Of a stretch of DNA of 64,000 bases, positions 1 to 11,073 are shown in pieces. The position numbers and the translations under genes are program-made. The stretch is from Virgibacillus sp. LDC-1. Its GTDB lineage: Bacteria > Bacillota > Bacilli > Bacillales > Amphibacillaceae. Under the pieces are notes generated by a model, which saw nothing but the letters and a program-made list of their open reading frames with translations, was not told the origin of the DNA and did not search any database. Within the stretch, counting starts at the first letter, position 1. Every line of letters begins with the position of its first letter. The stretch covers positions 62,001 to 126,000 of the forward strand of contig NZ_JARUVL010000003.1 of NCBI RefSeq assembly GCF_030137545.1, given 5' to 3'.

Positions 1-13
1 TTTTGAAAAGCAA

Positions 14-46
14 ATCAAAAAACACCCACTTCAAAAGAAGTAGGTG
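14..46 (-). terminator. rho-independent terminator after pheA
   Basis: On the minus strand a hairpin with arms CACCTACTTC and GAAGTGGGTG is followed by a run of six T residues just past the pheA stop. It fits an intrinsic terminator closing the obg-pheB-pheA transcript. Confidence 0.85.
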
Positions 47-59
47 AAATTAGATTCGT

Positions 60-929
60 TCATAAAGAAGAAGAGTTTGCTTGTAAATGATAAACTGGAA
101 AGGTACCCAAAATCGTTACACTACAACCTAGTGCTTCTAATTCTGCTTGAACACCTGGAAAAAGAACAGCATCATATGGATCATCTACATCAATAATAAA
201 AAAGTAATTTCCTAATCCAGTCTTCATTGGTCTAGATTCGATCTTAGATAGATTCATTTTCCTCCATGCAAAAGCAGACAATACTTGATGTAATGCGCCT
301 GCATAGTCTCGTGGTAATGTAACAAGTAAGCTCGTTTTTTCTGTTGTAATAGGATGTTGAATAGATAAGGCTTCCGTATTTTTCGTCAACACCGCAAATC
401 GTGTATGGTTATTTGGATAATCATGAATATTTTCTTTTACAATACATAAACCATATTCTTTTGCTGCTAGCTTATTCCCTATCGCTGCGATGTTTCCTTC
501 TTTAACGGATACAAGTTCCGCTGCTTTTCCAGTGGAAGAAGTAACATGTAATACAGCGTTTGGCAAATTTTGATGAATATATTGGTGACATTGTGCAATC
601 GCATGACTATGCGAATAAACCGCTTCAATATCTTTTAATGTTCCTTTAAAGTTAGGTGTGCATATTAAATGTTGTTGAATTGGTACAACAATTTCTGCTA
701 CAATTGGCAATCTTACTTGATGGACTAAATAATCCACTGTAAGATGTACAGTACCTTCAATTGCATTTTCCAGCGGAACAACACCGATATCAACTTCTCC
801 GGTATCAACCGCATCAATACAAGCGGGGACAGTGTCAAACGCTTTTTTATCTTCACCATTGAACGCTGCGTCCACTGCAAGTTTTGTAAACGTCCCTTTT
901 GGTCCTAAATAACCTATTCGCTTCGTCAT
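60..929 (-). CDS. pheA: prephenate dehydratase
   Basis: This 289-residue protein converts prephenate to phenylpyruvate in phenylalanine synthesis in the cytoplasm. The N-terminal periplasmic-binding-like catalytic domain starts with GYLGPKGTFT and carries the family TRF motif at residues 176-178. A C-terminal ACT regulatory domain (about 199-280) contains the ESRP signature at 231-234, known in this family for phenylalanine feedback binding. Length is normal for a monofunctional dehydratase, with no chorismate mutase domain. The ATG is preceded by AGGGAG. It is the last gene of the obg-pheB-pheA group and is followed by a terminator. Confidence 0.97.
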   Translation of the reverse strand: MTKRIGYLGPKGTFTKLAVDAAFNGEDKKAFDTVPACIDAVDTGEVDIGVVPLENAIEGTVHLTVDYLVHQVRLPIVAEIVVPIQQHLICTPNFKGTLKDIEAVYSHSHAIAQCHQYIHQNLPNAVLHVTSSTGKAAELVSVKEGNIAAIGNKLAAKEYGLCIVKENIHDYPNNHTRFAVLTKNTEALSIQHPITTEKTSLLVTLPRDYAGALHQVLSAFAWRKMNLSKIESRPMKTGLGNYFFIIDVDDPYDAVLFPGVQAELEALGCSVTILGTFPVYHLQANSSSL

Positions 930-983
930 CTTGCTCTTCTCCCTTTATACACCTTGCCATTATTATCGTGCGATGTACCATGC

Positions 984-1436
984 TCATGCTCCTGAGCTAA
1001 GCATATCAACTCGCGTTACGAAATCCAGTTGTTTTAGGCGATGTAACATTTTTTCTATGTCTTCATTTATCATGGAAACGTCTAATGATAAGGTAACATT
1101 CGCCTTACCAAAAATAGGGATTGTTTGATGAATAGTTAATACGTTACATCCAGCCCCAGCAATTAATTTTAAAAGCTTCGATAAAGTTCCAGATCGATCC
1201 TCTAAATGAAAAAATAGGGTGATGATTTTTTCCTTCACCATTGCCTGAAAAGGAAAGACAGTATCTTTATATTTATAAAAGGCGCTCCTTGATAGTTCAA
1301 CCTTATTTACTGCCTCATAGACGGAACTTGCCTTCCCTTGTTCAAGCATTTCCTTTACCTGAATTGTTTTTTTCATTGATTCAGGTAGCACGTCACTTCG
1401 TACTAAAAAAAACGATTCATCCCTCTGACGTTTCAC
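984..1436 (-). CDS. pheB: ACT domain-containing protein PheB
   Basis: A small 150-residue protein with an N-terminal basic and helical segment (about 1-60, including a putative helix-turn-helix-like stretch [18 protein letters not shown]) and a C-terminal ACT domain (about 72-145). It matches PheB of Bacillus, which sits between obg and pheA as here. The family's molecular role is not settled; a regulatory role in phenylalanine metabolism is inferred from the ACT domain and the linkage to pheA. Translation probably starts at GTG, 6-7 bases after AGAGGG. Confidence 0.92.
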   Translation of the reverse strand: MKRQRDESFFLVRSDVLPESMKKTIQVKEMLEQGKASSVYEAVNKVELSRSAFYKYKDTVFPFQAMVKEKIITLFFHLEDRSGTLSKLLKLIAGAGCNVLTIHQTIPIFGKANVTLSLDVSMINEDIEKMLHRLKQLDFVTRVDMLSSGA

Positions 1437-1464
1437 AGTATCCCTCTTTTACAATTGCAGATAA

Positions 1465-2751
<1,287 letters not shown>

Positions 2752-2760
2752 TCACCTCAC

Positions 2761-3297
2761 CTATACATCCAAATTATTAAATACAAATCGATATTCATTA
2801 CCTGCTTCATTCACAAACAAACCAATGTTTTCTTGATTATAGTTTGCTAGCAATGTTTGTACAGAAATACAGTCCGTCTTACGTTCAAAAACTATTTGTA
2901 CCTCTATATTATGTTTTACCTTATCTCCTTTTAAACGAACCACAGCCTCATGAAGCTGTGTTCGATCCCAACATGCTTCAATCGCTTCAAACAATTGATT
3001 ACATTGCTTAACCAACTCATTATCAATTCGATTAAGATTCATATCTTGGGCGTCTATCTCATACGTTAACCGAATATTCGTATGCATTGCATTGAATCCG
3101 ATTAACCAAAGTGCAAAATGAGGGGTGTTTAAATTCATCAGCTTCCGTTCTTCTTCATATCGTTCTAACACACGTGTAATTTTAGATTGTACTTTATCAG
3201 ATTTCCCCATACTTAAATAGCCTTGGATAACCTGCATATCATTCATCACATCATGTCGAATATGACGGAGTAACATCATTACATCTTTACTCTCCAT
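2761..3297 (-). CDS. spo0B: sporulation initiation phosphotransferase Spo0B
   Basis: A 178-residue protein matching Spo0B, which passes phosphate from Spo0F to Spo0A in the sporulation phosphorelay. The N-terminal helical hairpin has RHDVMNDMQVIQGYL, and His15 in this motif is the expected phospho-accepting residue. The C-terminal half resembles a degenerate histidine-kinase ATPase fold without N/G boxes. Its position between rpmA and obg is the conserved Bacillaceae arrangement. The start follows GGAGG. Confidence 0.95.
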   Translation of the reverse strand: MESKDVMMLLRHIRHDVMNDMQVIQGYLSMGKSDKVQSKITRVLERYEEERKLMNLNTPHFALWLIGFNAMHTNIRLTYEIDAQDMNLNRIDNELVKQCNQLFEAIEACWDRTQLHEAVVRLKGDKVKHNIEVQIVFERKTDCISVQTLLANYNQENIGLFVNEAGNEYRFVFNNLDV

Positions 3298-3454
3298 TTT
3301 TTTCCCTCCATTATGAAGAAAATTATAACAGAAAACAACTATAACTTCATGTAATCTTAGATGCTATTCAATGATGAGTTACGATTAATTGTGTTGAACG
3401 GCACTTTATACGAAAATAACTTAAAAAGGATTCTTCACCCATACGAACGGATCC

Positions 3455-3492
3455 ATAAAAAAACTCCAACCATTGAAAGGCTGGAGTTTTTT
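3455..3492 (-). terminator. terminator after rpmA
   Basis: Minus-strand hairpin with arms ACTCCAGCC and GGTTGGAGT, followed by seven T residues, lying just after the rpmA stop. It separates the rplU-prp-rpmA unit from spo0B-obg. Confidence 0.9.
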
Positions 3493-3500
3493 ATGATATA

Positions 3501-3803
<303 letters not shown>

Positions 3804-4139
3804 CTAATTCTTTATTTTTATATACTTACTATATTCTTTTTCGATTGTTTTCAATGAAACTACCATACCTTCCAGTAATAAGGAAGCCTTCTTCGCAGTA
3901 TCATCATCTAGGTCAATAGGGAGCATGATATGGAGAAATCCACCTTTGCCGCCTTGTTTAACCTTTATATCTTTTTCATCAATGTTACAAAGCTCTTCAA
4001 CTGCATTTGCAGCACCAAATGAAACCGCAGATACAGCAGCACAAACTAAATCATATCCGTATGGTCCACTATCTGCATGTCCTGAAAGCTCGAAGCCTCT
4101 TATTTGGTTGTCTTTACGAAATATCGATACATGTATCAT
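3804..4139 (-). CDS. prp: ribosomal-processing cysteine protease Prp (YsxB)
   Basis: A 111-residue protein of the Prp family, which trims the N-terminal extension of L27. The catalytic pair is visible as His21 (SGHADSG) and Cys33 (DLVCAAVS). It sits between rplU and rpmA, the universal arrangement in genomes with the extended L27, and the adjacent rpmA indeed carries the FFA cleavage motif. Confidence 0.96.
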   Translation of the reverse strand: MIHVSIFRKDNQIRGFELSGHADSGPYGYDLVCAAVSAVSFGAANAVEELCNIDEKDIKVKQGGKGGFLHIMLPIDLDDDTAKKASLLLEGMVVSLKTIEKEYSKYIKIKN

Positions 4140-4155
4140 TTATTTCACTCAAAAC

Positions 4156-4464
4156 TTAAAGATTAATCTTGTCAATGATTAGCTTTGTGTAAGGCTGACG
4201 ATGACCTTGTTTGCGATGGTAATTTTTCTTTGGCTTAAATTTGTAAACCATAACCTTCTTTTGACGGCCATGTTTTTCTACTTTAGCAGTTACAGTTGCA
4301 CCTTCAACAAATGGAGCACCGACTTTTACATCATCTCCACCAACAAATAACACTTTGTCAAAAGTTACTGATTCATTTTCATCAGCTGCAACTTTTTCAA
4401 CGTAAATTACTTGACCTTCTTCTACCTTTACTTGCTTGCCACCTGTTTCAATAATTGCGTACAT
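4156..4464 (-). CDS. rplU: 50S ribosomal protein bL21
   Basis: Ribosomal protein L21, 102 residues, beginning [17 protein letters not shown] and containing the conserved basic C-terminal segment [19 protein letters not shown] longer in-frame reading adds 15 residues, but GGGAGG lies a few bases before this ATG, so the short form is chosen. First gene of rplU-prp-rpmA. Confidence 0.97.
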   Translation of the reverse strand: MYAIIETGGKQVKVEEGQVIYVEKVAADENESVTFDKVLFVGGDDVKVGAPFVEGATVTAKVEKHGRQKKVMVYKFKPKKNYHRKQGHRQPYTKLIIDKINL

Positions 4465-4484
4465 GTTTGCACCTCCCTGATAAA

Positions 4485-4580
4485 CTAAGACTCGCCATGC
4501 AGGTACCACAATGGTTTATCACCTGATCTGTGCGGTTGTAGCACTGGTGCTACGATGAATAACGTATTGATGTTATCATA
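4485..4580 (-). promoter_or_regulatory. L21 leader region upstream of rplU
   Basis: The untranslated stretch before rplU contains potential paired segments (for example GTAGCACCAGTGCTAC) at the position where Firmicutes carry the structured L21 leader, a proposed autoregulatory site for ribosomal protein L21. Assignment rests on position and local inverted repeats; a covariance-model search was not possible. Confidence 0.6.
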
Positions 4581-4617
4581 AAAAACATAGTTGTGTCAAG
4601 CCAACCTCTTAATATTT

Positions 4618-5481
4618 CTATAAATACTTCGCTATCTCTCCGATTGTTTTATCATGTGCCTTTTCATGAAAGTAACACCTTAAACAATCCATTTCATCAA
4701 TCATCTTTCGGCGCTTATTTGGATAGTTGATGTAGATGGAATGCTTTTTTCCTCTTTTAAACTGCTGAAAAACATCCATTAAATTTTCTTGATGGTTTAC
4801 TGATATAGGTAAAACACGATGAATAGAAGCATCCTCTTCATAACGATTTATCAAAAATCGCATAAACACATAGAAACGTTGCTTCCATTCGGTTTTATTT
4901 TCCACAAATAAGAAGATAAATACTAAAAATGCACTTAAATTAAACGGAAGAACAAATAGAATTACAACCATCATAATCATACATAATAACAGTGATAGTT
5001 GAACAATAAGCTGATGCGCTTTTCGGTAAGCAAAAAAATGACTACACACAAAAAAAATAAGCTTGCCACCATCTAATGGCCAGATTGGAAGTAAGTTAAA
5101 TAGTAAAATAACTCCATTATAAAATAATATCATTTCTACTACTGTCGGTGAAAGAAGTTGATAATAAGTGCACATAACGCAAACTAAGAAAATAAAAATA
5201 TGCTGTAACGGACCAGCGATTGTCACGATGATGTCTTCATACAATGGGCGATTACTGTGCTCGTCCGTTCGCATGACACCTCCAAAAACCCATAGCTTAA
5301 TCTCTGAGACTCGCCATTGAAACCATCTTGCTGCAAAAAAATGTCCTGCTTCATGAATGAAAACGATAGAAAGAATAATAAACAGCTGTATAAATGTTCC
5401 CGTAACAAACGATATTACTATAAATACATAGAGGATTGGATGAATACGAATAGGTGGAAGCATATTACGGACTGTCATCAA
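4618..5481 (-). CDS. spoIVFB: intramembrane metalloprotease SpoIVFB
   Basis: A site-2-type (M50) membrane protease of 287 residues that processes pro-sigma-K in the mother cell during sporulation. It has several hydrophobic segments, the zinc motif HEAGH at about residue 44, and a second motif LLPIWPLDGGK at about residue 132 supplying the third ligand. The C-terminal tail (about 200-287) is soluble, with no clear CBS-domain match by eye. The start overlaps the end of spoIVFA by about 17 bases, consistent with translational coupling to its inhibitor. Confidence 0.94.
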   Translation of the reverse strand: MMTVRNMLPPIRIHPILYVFIVISFVTGTFIQLFIILSIVFIHEAGHFFAARWFQWRVSEIKLWVFGGVMRTDEHSNRPLYEDIIVTIAGPLQHIFIFLVCVMCTYYQLLSPTVVEMILFYNGVILLFNLLPIWPLDGGKLIFFVCSHFFAYRKAHQLIVQLSLLLCMIMMVVILFVLPFNLSAFLVFIFLFVENKTEWKQRFYVFMRFLINRYEEDASIHRVLPISVNHQENLMDVFQQFKRGKKHSIYINYPNKRRKMIDEMDCLRCYFHEKAHDKTIGEIAKYL

Positions 5482-6241
5482 CTTTTATCACCTGAATCGG
5501 ATCGATATATTGCTTGTCTTTCTCGATTGCGATATAAACCGAATCATTTCCTACGGTTGGTTTAAAATTTCCTATTCGTTGGTTTGCAACCACCGATTGA
5601 TATAAATGAACATCTATACTACTTAAATTCCCATATATAGACTTACTATCGTCTGCATGTTGAACGATGACAGTTTTATTTGTTTTTCGATCTTGGCCAG
5701 CAAATATAACAATACCATCACGTAACGATGATATATTTGTGGATTTTTCTGGAGCAATTCGGATTCCCTTGCCATTTACTTGAAAGGTTTCTTTTACATT
5801 CCCACTTACTTGTGATGCAAGTGGGTTATCGCCTGAATTGACAAGCTGTTGTTGAGGGGAAATCCCCATTGGGCTACCAAAGGTTGTGCGATACCATTGA
5901 TTAACTTTTGCAAATGGAAATTCTTCGGTCAATGCATAGCTTGTCCAGCTTTGAAGAGAAGAAAAACGTACCGAATCAGTTTGCCACAACAAGGCAACTG
6001 CAAAAAAAAGCATGACAGATAATATTCCCTTTAACACAACCCCTGTAACAAGCTGACTTCTTCGGTTTCCCAGTTCTGTATTGTCAACAAAGCTTTTATA
6101 ATACCCGTGCTTCTCTTCATCTTGTGGTATCGGAGAAACGATTTTTCTATTATTGGCGGTTCTTCTTGGAGATGGCTCCCAATTGCGTATTTTTTTCCGC
6201 TTTGTAATGGATTTCCTTACTTTTTGTACCCCTCTGTTCAT
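5465..6241 (-). CDS. spoIVFA: SpoIVFB regulator SpoIVFA
   Basis: About 258 residues. It has a basic N-terminal cytoplasmic segment, one transmembrane helix around residues 70-92, and an extracellular LytM/M23-like domain (about 165-250) with GIVIFAGQDRKTNKTVIV. The M23 metal-ligand residues appear absent, as expected for the non-catalytic SpoIVFA family, which holds SpoIVFB inactive with BofA until engulfment signalling. ATG is preferred over a TTG three codons upstream, which would sit too close to the GAGGG. Confidence 0.92.
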   Translation of the reverse strand: MNRGVQKVRKSITKRKKIRNWEPSPRRTANNRKIVSPIPQDEEKHGYYKSFVDNTELGNRRSQLVTGVVLKGILSVMLFFAVALLWQTDSVRFSSLQSWTSYALTEEFPFAKVNQWYRTTFGSPMGISPQQQLVNSGDNPLASQVSGNVKETFQVNGKGIRIAPEKSTNISSLRDGIVIFAGQDRKTNKTVIVQHADDSKSIYGNLSSIDVHLYQSVVANQRIGNFKPTVGNDSVYIAIEKDKQYIDPIQVIKVDDSP

Positions 6242-6333
6242 TCGCCTCAATCCCTCTTTACGCTTTTGTCTAAGTGTATGAAAAGAAGAAAGGAGATATG
6301 AATCTTTTAGCGTATTTACAACGGTATGATAGA

Positions 6334-6393
6334 TAAAAAAATGCTATTCTACATCCGAATAGCTTGAAAAAGCTTTCAGACAGAATAGCATTT
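6334..6393 (-). terminator. terminator after minD
   Basis: A long minus-strand hairpin with arms AATGCTATTCT and AGAATAGCATT runs into seven T residues. It ends the mreBCD-minCD transcript before spoIVFA. Confidence 0.9.
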
Positions 6394-6407
6394 GAATGAG
6401 TATAAAT

Positions 6408-7205
6408 CTATGATCGAATACCAAAAAACTTCTTCATTTTGCTAAACATACCTGCATCTGTATCTAATGATTGAAGTGGCACAGTTTCACCTAGAACTCT
6501 TCTCGCAATATTTCGATAGCTAAGCGACGCTTTTGACTTTGGCTGCATCGCAATAGGTTCCCCTTGGTTAGAAGCCTTAATTACTTCATCATCGTCCATT
6601 ACAATCCCGATGATATCAATCGAGAGAATTTGTACAATTTCATCAATATCAAGCATATCTCCATTCTTCATCATATGATTACGAATACGATTAATGATGA
6701 GGGTAGGTGGTTCCATTTCTTCTTTTTCTAGTAAGCCTATAATTCTATCAGCATCGCGAACACTCGATTTTTCTGGGGTCGTAACAACAATTGCTTTATC
6801 TGCTCCTGCCACCGCGTTTTGAAATCCTTGTTCTATGCCAGCAGGACAATCAATAAGAATATAATCATATTCTTGCTTTAATTCGGCAACAATTTTTTTC
6901 ATTCCATCTGTTGTTACTGCAGATTTATCACTAGTCTGTGCGGCTGGCAAAAGTGATAGAAAATCAAATCGTTTATCTTTAATTAATGCCTGCTTTAATT
7001 TGCATCGATCTTGAATAACATCAACAATATCATAGATAATCCGATTTTCTAACCCCATAATTACATCTAAATTACGAAGACCAATATCTGTGTCAATCAA
7101 ACAAACCTTCTTGTCCAATAATGCAAGAGCGGTTCCAATATTTGCGGTAGTGGTTGTTTTTCCAACCCCACCCTTACCAGAAGTAATGACAATAGCCTCA
7201 CCCAT
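6408..7205 (-). CDS. minD: septum site-determining ATPase MinD
   Basis: A 265-residue deviant-Walker ATPase that recruits MinC to the membrane to block polar septation. It has the P-loop GKGGVGKTT at residues 10-18, the DTDIGLRNLD switch region, and a C-terminal amphipathic helix (FSKMKKFFGIRS) that is the membrane-targeting sequence of this family. It overlaps minC by 8 bases and is co-transcribed with mreBCD, as in Bacillus. Confidence 0.98.
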   Translation of the reverse strand: MGEAIVITSGKGGVGKTTTTANIGTALALLDKKVCLIDTDIGLRNLDVIMGLENRIIYDIVDVIQDRCKLKQALIKDKRFDFLSLLPAAQTSDKSAVTTDGMKKIVAELKQEYDYILIDCPAGIEQGFQNAVAGADKAIVVTTPEKSSVRDADRIIGLLEKEEMEPPTLIINRIRNHMMKNGDMLDIDEIVQILSIDIIGIVMDDDEVIKASNQGEPIAMQPKSKASLSYRNIARRVLGETVPLQSLDTDAGMFSKMKKFFGIRS

Positions 7206-7887
7206 TTTTTATTCTCCTTTCGAACCCGCTAAGCGTTTTTAATCGATGCGACAGCACACTAAGTCGGTCAATGATGATTTTATCTTGTTTCTCATCAATG
7301 AAGCCACATTCCATAAATACACCTTCTGACTCATAATCTGGTGCTCGACTTATATAATCTGCAATTCTAAGCTGGGATGGTTTCATATAAGATGCAGCAA
7401 TAATTGCATTTCGATCTCCAAGCGTACCTGCATGTCCAATTCCTTGTAAACTACCAAGAATATATATATTTCCAGTAGCCATTATCTTCCCACCAGGGTT
7501 AACATCACCGATTAACAGCAAATCTCCTGTCACTTCTAAAACTTGTCCAGATCGAACGATGCAATTTTCCACTTTAATTGTACTATTTTCTTGCCATAAA
7601 AGCGCGTCCTGCTTACTTATTACATCAGATTCAAAGGATTGGACCGAAAATCGATTTTGCGCTTCGATTAAATTTTTAATTTTTTCTTTTTGTTCGCTAT
7701 GTATATAACGATTACCTAATCTTACAACTACCGGTACAATTGGTTCTTCTTTTTGATTTAAGCTTATGGACATCTTTTCACCTAGTTCAATATATGCCTC
7801 TTCAAATGAACAGGAATCATCGATTACGAAAGTTAGACCTTCTCTTGTTCCCTTTATTGTTATTAATTGCTTCTTTTCATGCAACAT
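7198..7887 (-). CDS. minC: septum site-determining protein MinC
   Basis: A 229-residue cell-division inhibitor that blocks FtsZ assembly. The N-terminal FtsZ-interacting domain (about 1-100) is followed by a C-terminal beta-helix (about 105-205) with the conserved GDVNPGGKIMATGNIYILGSL segment, here split over residues 137-157, which mediates dimerisation and MinD binding. The start ATG follows GAGGTG. Confidence 0.97.
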   Translation of the reverse strand: MLHEKKQLITIKGTREGLTFVIDDSCSFEEAYIELGEKMSISLNQKEEPIVPVVVRLGNRYIHSEQKEKIKNLIEAQNRFSVQSFESDVISKQDALLWQENSTIKVENCIVRSGQVLEVTGDLLLIGDVNPGGKIMATGNIYILGSLQGIGHAGTLGDRNAIIAASYMKPSQLRIADYISRAPDYESEGVFMECGFIDEKQDKIIIDRLSVLSHRLKTLSGFERRIKNG

Positions 7888-7961
7888 GCATTCACCTCAT
7901 CATTCCTCATCCTAGCAGAGCTATTAACCAATCCTTTACACCATTTTAAAAGGTTTTCTAT

Positions 7962-8468
7962 TTACTCTACTTTTAACCGTTTTACTACCAGCGGATACAA
8001 CAAGCACATAAAGATTATATTGGCTATTATAGAAGGAGATAGGCGATAAATCACATATGTGTCCCACTGTATATCTGTAATGCCAATAACAGTGTAAATA
8101 ATATAAATGGCTGTGTCTGCAATGCCAACAATTAAAATCGTGAACAAGATAGCAACATAAAAATTCGCATGTAAATATTTTGTTAAACTACGAACAATAT
8201 ATACTGCTACTCCATAAATGAACATATATACACCTAATACATCTGTATACACAATGTCGATTAACATTCCGAATAATACAGCATAAAATGTAGCAATATG
8301 CACATTCTCTCGTTCATAGAACATTGCAACACATATTAAAAATAACAAAACCCAATGTGGGACAACCATTAGATGTGCGTGAAAGAATGTTGTTGGTAAA
8401 AAATCTAACGCAACGCCTTCTAACACTAACAACAAAAACAGAATAAGAGGGATATATAAGCGTTTCAT
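7962..8468 (-). CDS. mreD: rod shape-determining protein MreD
   Basis: A 168-residue, strongly hydrophobic protein with about five transmembrane segments. It matches MreD by length, hydropathy and position between mreC and minC. MreD is part of the elongasome scaffold for lateral-wall peptidoglycan synthesis. Its ATG overlaps the mreC stop by one base, indicating translational coupling. Confidence 0.93.
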   Translation of the reverse strand: MKRLYIPLILFLLLVLEGVALDFLPTTFFHAHLMVVPHWVLLFLICVAMFYERENVHIATFYAVLFGMLIDIVYTDVLGVYMFIYGVAVYIVRSLTKYLHANFYVAILFTILIVGIADTAIYIIYTVIGITDIQWDTYVIYRLSPSIIANIIFMCLLYPLVVKRLKVE

Positions 8469-9346
8469 TATTTATCCTCTTCTTTCTCTGTCTTTTCTTT
8501 CTTTTCAACAAGCTGTCTATCAACAACAATTACATTATCAATTTCATACATATTCGCTGCTGGTTGAACAAGCGCTGTCTGTGTTAGACCGTATTGATCA
8601 GGAATAACCTCTTTCACAGTCCCGATAACTAATCCGGAAGGAAAAACCCCACCCATTCCAGAGGATATAACCATCTCACCTTTTTTAATATCCTTATCTG
8701 ATTCCTCAATAATCCGGAATAGAAGAGAGTTGCTCTCTGCATCAAATTCCTCAATCATCCCAACGATATTTTTGTTATCTTTTCGTGGTATGGTAGCTGA
8801 AATCCGGTTAAATTGGTCAAAACCTGTAAGCAGTTGAACCGTAGATGTGAACTGAGATGCTTTTTTAATTTTACCTACCATTCCATCCGCCGTGATGACC
8901 GCCATGTTTTCTTTTACACCATCCTGCTTTCCTTTATTAATTGTTACCTTATCCATCCATTGCTCAGGAGAACGTGAGATAACAATTGCTTGAATTGGAT
9001 TATAATCACGAATGGATTTCGTTTTATCAATTGTTTTTCTTAATTCTTCATTCTCTTGCTTTAACTCTTGCACTTCATAAATCAACGATTTATATTGAGC
9101 TAATTTTTCTTTCAATAATTGGTTTTCATCATACGTATTTTTAATATCATCAATATTCGATATCAAAGAGGAAATTAGTTTAACAGGTGCTTGAATAACA
9201 CTTTGTGTCCATCCTACTGCGTCATTAATAAATTGCTCCGGCGTAGTTAGTCCTCCGCGTTTTTGCATGGAAAAGCCTATCAAAACAACAAGAACGATAA
9301 AACCCATTAAAAGAATAAACAATCGTTTTTTTCGAAAAAATGACAT
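8468..9346 (-). CDS. mreC: rod shape-determining protein MreC
   Basis: A 292-residue single-pass membrane protein. It has an N-terminal helix (about 8-25), a coiled coil (about 62-105) and the extracellular beta-barrel domain (about 110-275) of MreC, which organises elongation penicillin-binding proteins. The C-terminal tail is a Lys/Glu-rich run. It lies directly downstream of mreB. Confidence 0.97.
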   Translation of the reverse strand: MSFFRKKRLFILLMGFIVLVVLIGFSMQKRGGLTTPEQFINDAVGWTQSVIQAPVKLISSLISNIDDIKNTYDENQLLKEKLAQYKSLIYEVQELKQENEELRKTIDKTKSIRDYNPIQAIVISRSPEQWMDKVTINKGKQDGVKENMAVITADGMVGKIKKASQFTSTVQLLTGFDQFNRISATIPRKDNKNIVGMIEEFDAESNSLLFRIIEESDKDIKKGEMVISSGMGGVFPSGLVIGTVKEVIPDQYGLTQTALVQPAANMYEIDNVIVVDRQLVEKKEKTEKEEDK

Positions 9347-9358
9347 CGAAACACCTAC

Positions 9359-10399
9359 CTATTCTATGGTAGGGCGTGTGGATACATTAGGATGTGACCG
9401 AAAATGCTGAATGTATTCCAATGATTTACCCGTACCTATTGCTACGCTTTCTAATGGATTCTCAGTGACAAACACAGGCATCTTAGTTTCTTGACTAATT
9501 ACACGATCTAAGTTTTTCAACAGCGCTCCACCACCAGACAATACGATTCCTCGATCCATAATATCCGCTGCAAGCTCAGGTGGTGTTGTTTCTAATGTTG
9601 CTTTTACAGATTCTATAATTGCTGTAATTGTATCTTGTAATGCGGTAGAGATTTCGGAAGCAGTAATACTTATTGTTTTAGGTAGACCTGTTAATAAATC
9701 TCGCCCACGAATTTCGATTGTTTCATCCTCTAAAACTTCTCCCGCAGCACCGATTTCCATTTTTATCGATTCTGCTGATCGTTCTCCAATCATCAAATTA
9801 TACGTTTTACGAATATATTGGATAATTGCTTCGTCCATATCGTCACCAGCTGTTCGAATCGATTGACTAGTAACAATTCCTCCTAAGGAAATTACTGCGA
9901 CTTCAGTCGTTCCTCCACCAATGTCCACAATCATACTACCAGTAGGTTCCCATACTGGTAAGCCTGCCCCAATTGCTGCTGCGAATGGTTCTGCAATCGG
10001 AAACGCATCCTTTGCTCCTGCTTGCTTTGTAGCATCAATAACTGCCCTTTCTTCAACCATCGTAATTCCTGAAGGTACACAAATCATGACACTCGGTTTT
10101 TTCGCAAAAAACGAACGCTTTCGCATTGCCTTATTAATATAATATTTCATCATAATAGCTGTTGTATCATAATCTGCGATTACGCCATCCTTCATTGGGC
10201 GGATAACAGAAATATTACCTGGTGTTCTTCCAATCATATTTCGAGCAGAACTACCAACTGCTTCAATTTCGTTTGATTCAATATTTTTAGCCACTACAGA
10301 TGGCTCTCTTACTACAACACCTTTTCCTTTCACAAATACAAGTGTATTTGCCGTACCTAGATCAATTCCTAGGTCTTGTGAAAAACTAAATTTGCCCAA
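9359..10399 (-). CDS. mreB: rod shape-determining actin homologue MreB
   Basis: An actin-like ATPase that forms dynamic membrane filaments directing cell-wall synthesis. It shows phosphate-1 [13 protein letters not shown], phosphate-2 [13 protein letters not shown] and the adenosine motif [14 protein letters not shown]. The start is chosen as TTG (346 residues), because GGAGAGG lies 8 bases upstream; an upstream ATG would add about 8 residues but places that ribosome site inside the gene. Linkage to mreC and mreD identifies it as MreB rather than Mbl or MreBH. Confidence 0.96.
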   Translation of the reverse strand: MGKFSFSQDLGIDLGTANTLVFVKGKGVVVREPSVVAKNIESNEIEAVGSSARNMIGRTPGNISVIRPMKDGVIADYDTTAIMMKYYINKAMRKRSFFAKKPSVMICVPSGITMVEERAVIDATKQAGAKDAFPIAEPFAAAIGAGLPVWEPTGSMIVDIGGGTTEVAVISLGGIVTSQSIRTAGDDMDEAIIQYIRKTYNLMIGERSAESIKMEIGAAGEVLEDETIEIRGRDLLTGLPKTISITASEISTALQDTITAIIESVKATLETTPPELAADIMDRGIVLSGGGALLKNLDRVISQETKMPVFVTENPLESVAIGTGKSLEYIQHFRSHPNVSTRPTIE

Positions 10400-10564
10400 A
10401 AAAATCTTCCTCTCCAGTTGCATCAAAATATATAAACTCTAAATTGGGTAGCTTTTTATAATCGACTTTACTTCCCTCAATAATGGTGGTTAATTCGTTT
10501 TTAAAAGCTATTGAAACGTACTACTTTGTTAAAAAATACGCTTATTGTATCCTAATCTTAAGAA

Positions 10565-10597
10565 GCGCCAATTTCAACTCGATTCGAAAATGGCGCC
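10565..10597. repeat. inverted repeat between radC and mreB
   Basis: Arms GCGCCAATTTC and GAAAATGGCGC form a strong hairpin downstream of radC and upstream of mreB. The minus-strand tail TTCTTAAG is only moderately U-rich, so it may be a weak radC terminator. Confidence 0.5.
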
Positions 10598-10650
10598 TAA
10601 TTTTGATTGTCTATTTAATTATACGAAAAAAGTAATAAAATTGATAGTAC

Positions 10651-10791
10651 TTATAGGTATCCTTTTTCTTTTAATGATATAAATTTACGATCTCCTATTA
10701 TTAAATGATCTAACAATTCAATTCCAATAATCTTTCCAGAATCAACCAAACGTCGCGTTACGTGAATATCTTCTTGAGATGGAGTGGGGTC
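10651..10791 (-). CDS. radC: DNA repair protein RadC, 3' exon (46 codons)
   Basis: The downstream part of the interrupted radC gene. It encodes [15 protein letters not shown] through to LKEKGYL and stop, the standard RadC C-terminus. It begins in phase 0 at the intron 3' boundary. Joined to the upstream exon (12997-13545) it gives a 229-residue protein, the normal length. This exon supplies S188 and D191 of the JAMM motif HxHx7SxxD, so metal binding depends on splicing. It has no start codon or ribosome site of its own that would give a meaningful product. Confidence 0.95.
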   Translation of the reverse strand, partial: DPTPSQEDIHVTRRLVDSGKIIGIELLDHLIIGDRKFISLKEKGYL

Positions 10792-10797
10792 GTAGGG

Positions 10798-10798
10798 T
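10798..10798 (-). other. predicted branch-point adenosine of the group II intron
   Basis: Seven bases from the intron 3' end an A interrupts the pairing of a G-rich 5' arm (GGGGGAG) with CTTCT-A-CCC in domain VI. This matches the usual position of the lariat branch site. Confidence 0.6.
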
Positions 10799-10852
10799 AG
10801 AAGCTATGTGCCTTGCTTAATCGCTAAAGCAGGTTCCACTGCTCCCCCCTCA

Positions 10853-10886
10853 GAACCGTACGTACACCTTTCAGCGTATACGGCTC
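10853..10886 (-). ncRNA. group II intron domain V hairpin
   Basis: Minus-strand 34-nt helix starting GAGCCGTATACGC, with a GAAA tetraloop, and ending GTACGTACGGTTC. Its 5' GAGCCGTAT and 3' GTACGGTTC arms are those of bacterial group II domain V, the catalytic core of the ribozyme. It lies 61 bases before the 3' splice site. Confidence 0.95.
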
Positions 10887-11073
10887 GCCAGCTGATGAAA
10901 CAAGTGATACCTCTCTTTTTAGTTTATGTGTACATCGATTATTTATTATCTGAAGCGTTGTCCATCCATTTCATGTATCTAAATACCGATCACTCTAATT
11001 AAAACATTTCATTTTTGTTTACAATGTGCAAAGTCCATTACTTACAATACGTCTTCCCAACATGTATTACACT

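Noticed and set aside
10808-11002. A plus-strand frame over the intron 3' end
   Set aside because: It is antisense to domains V and VI of the group II intron, which explain the sequence.
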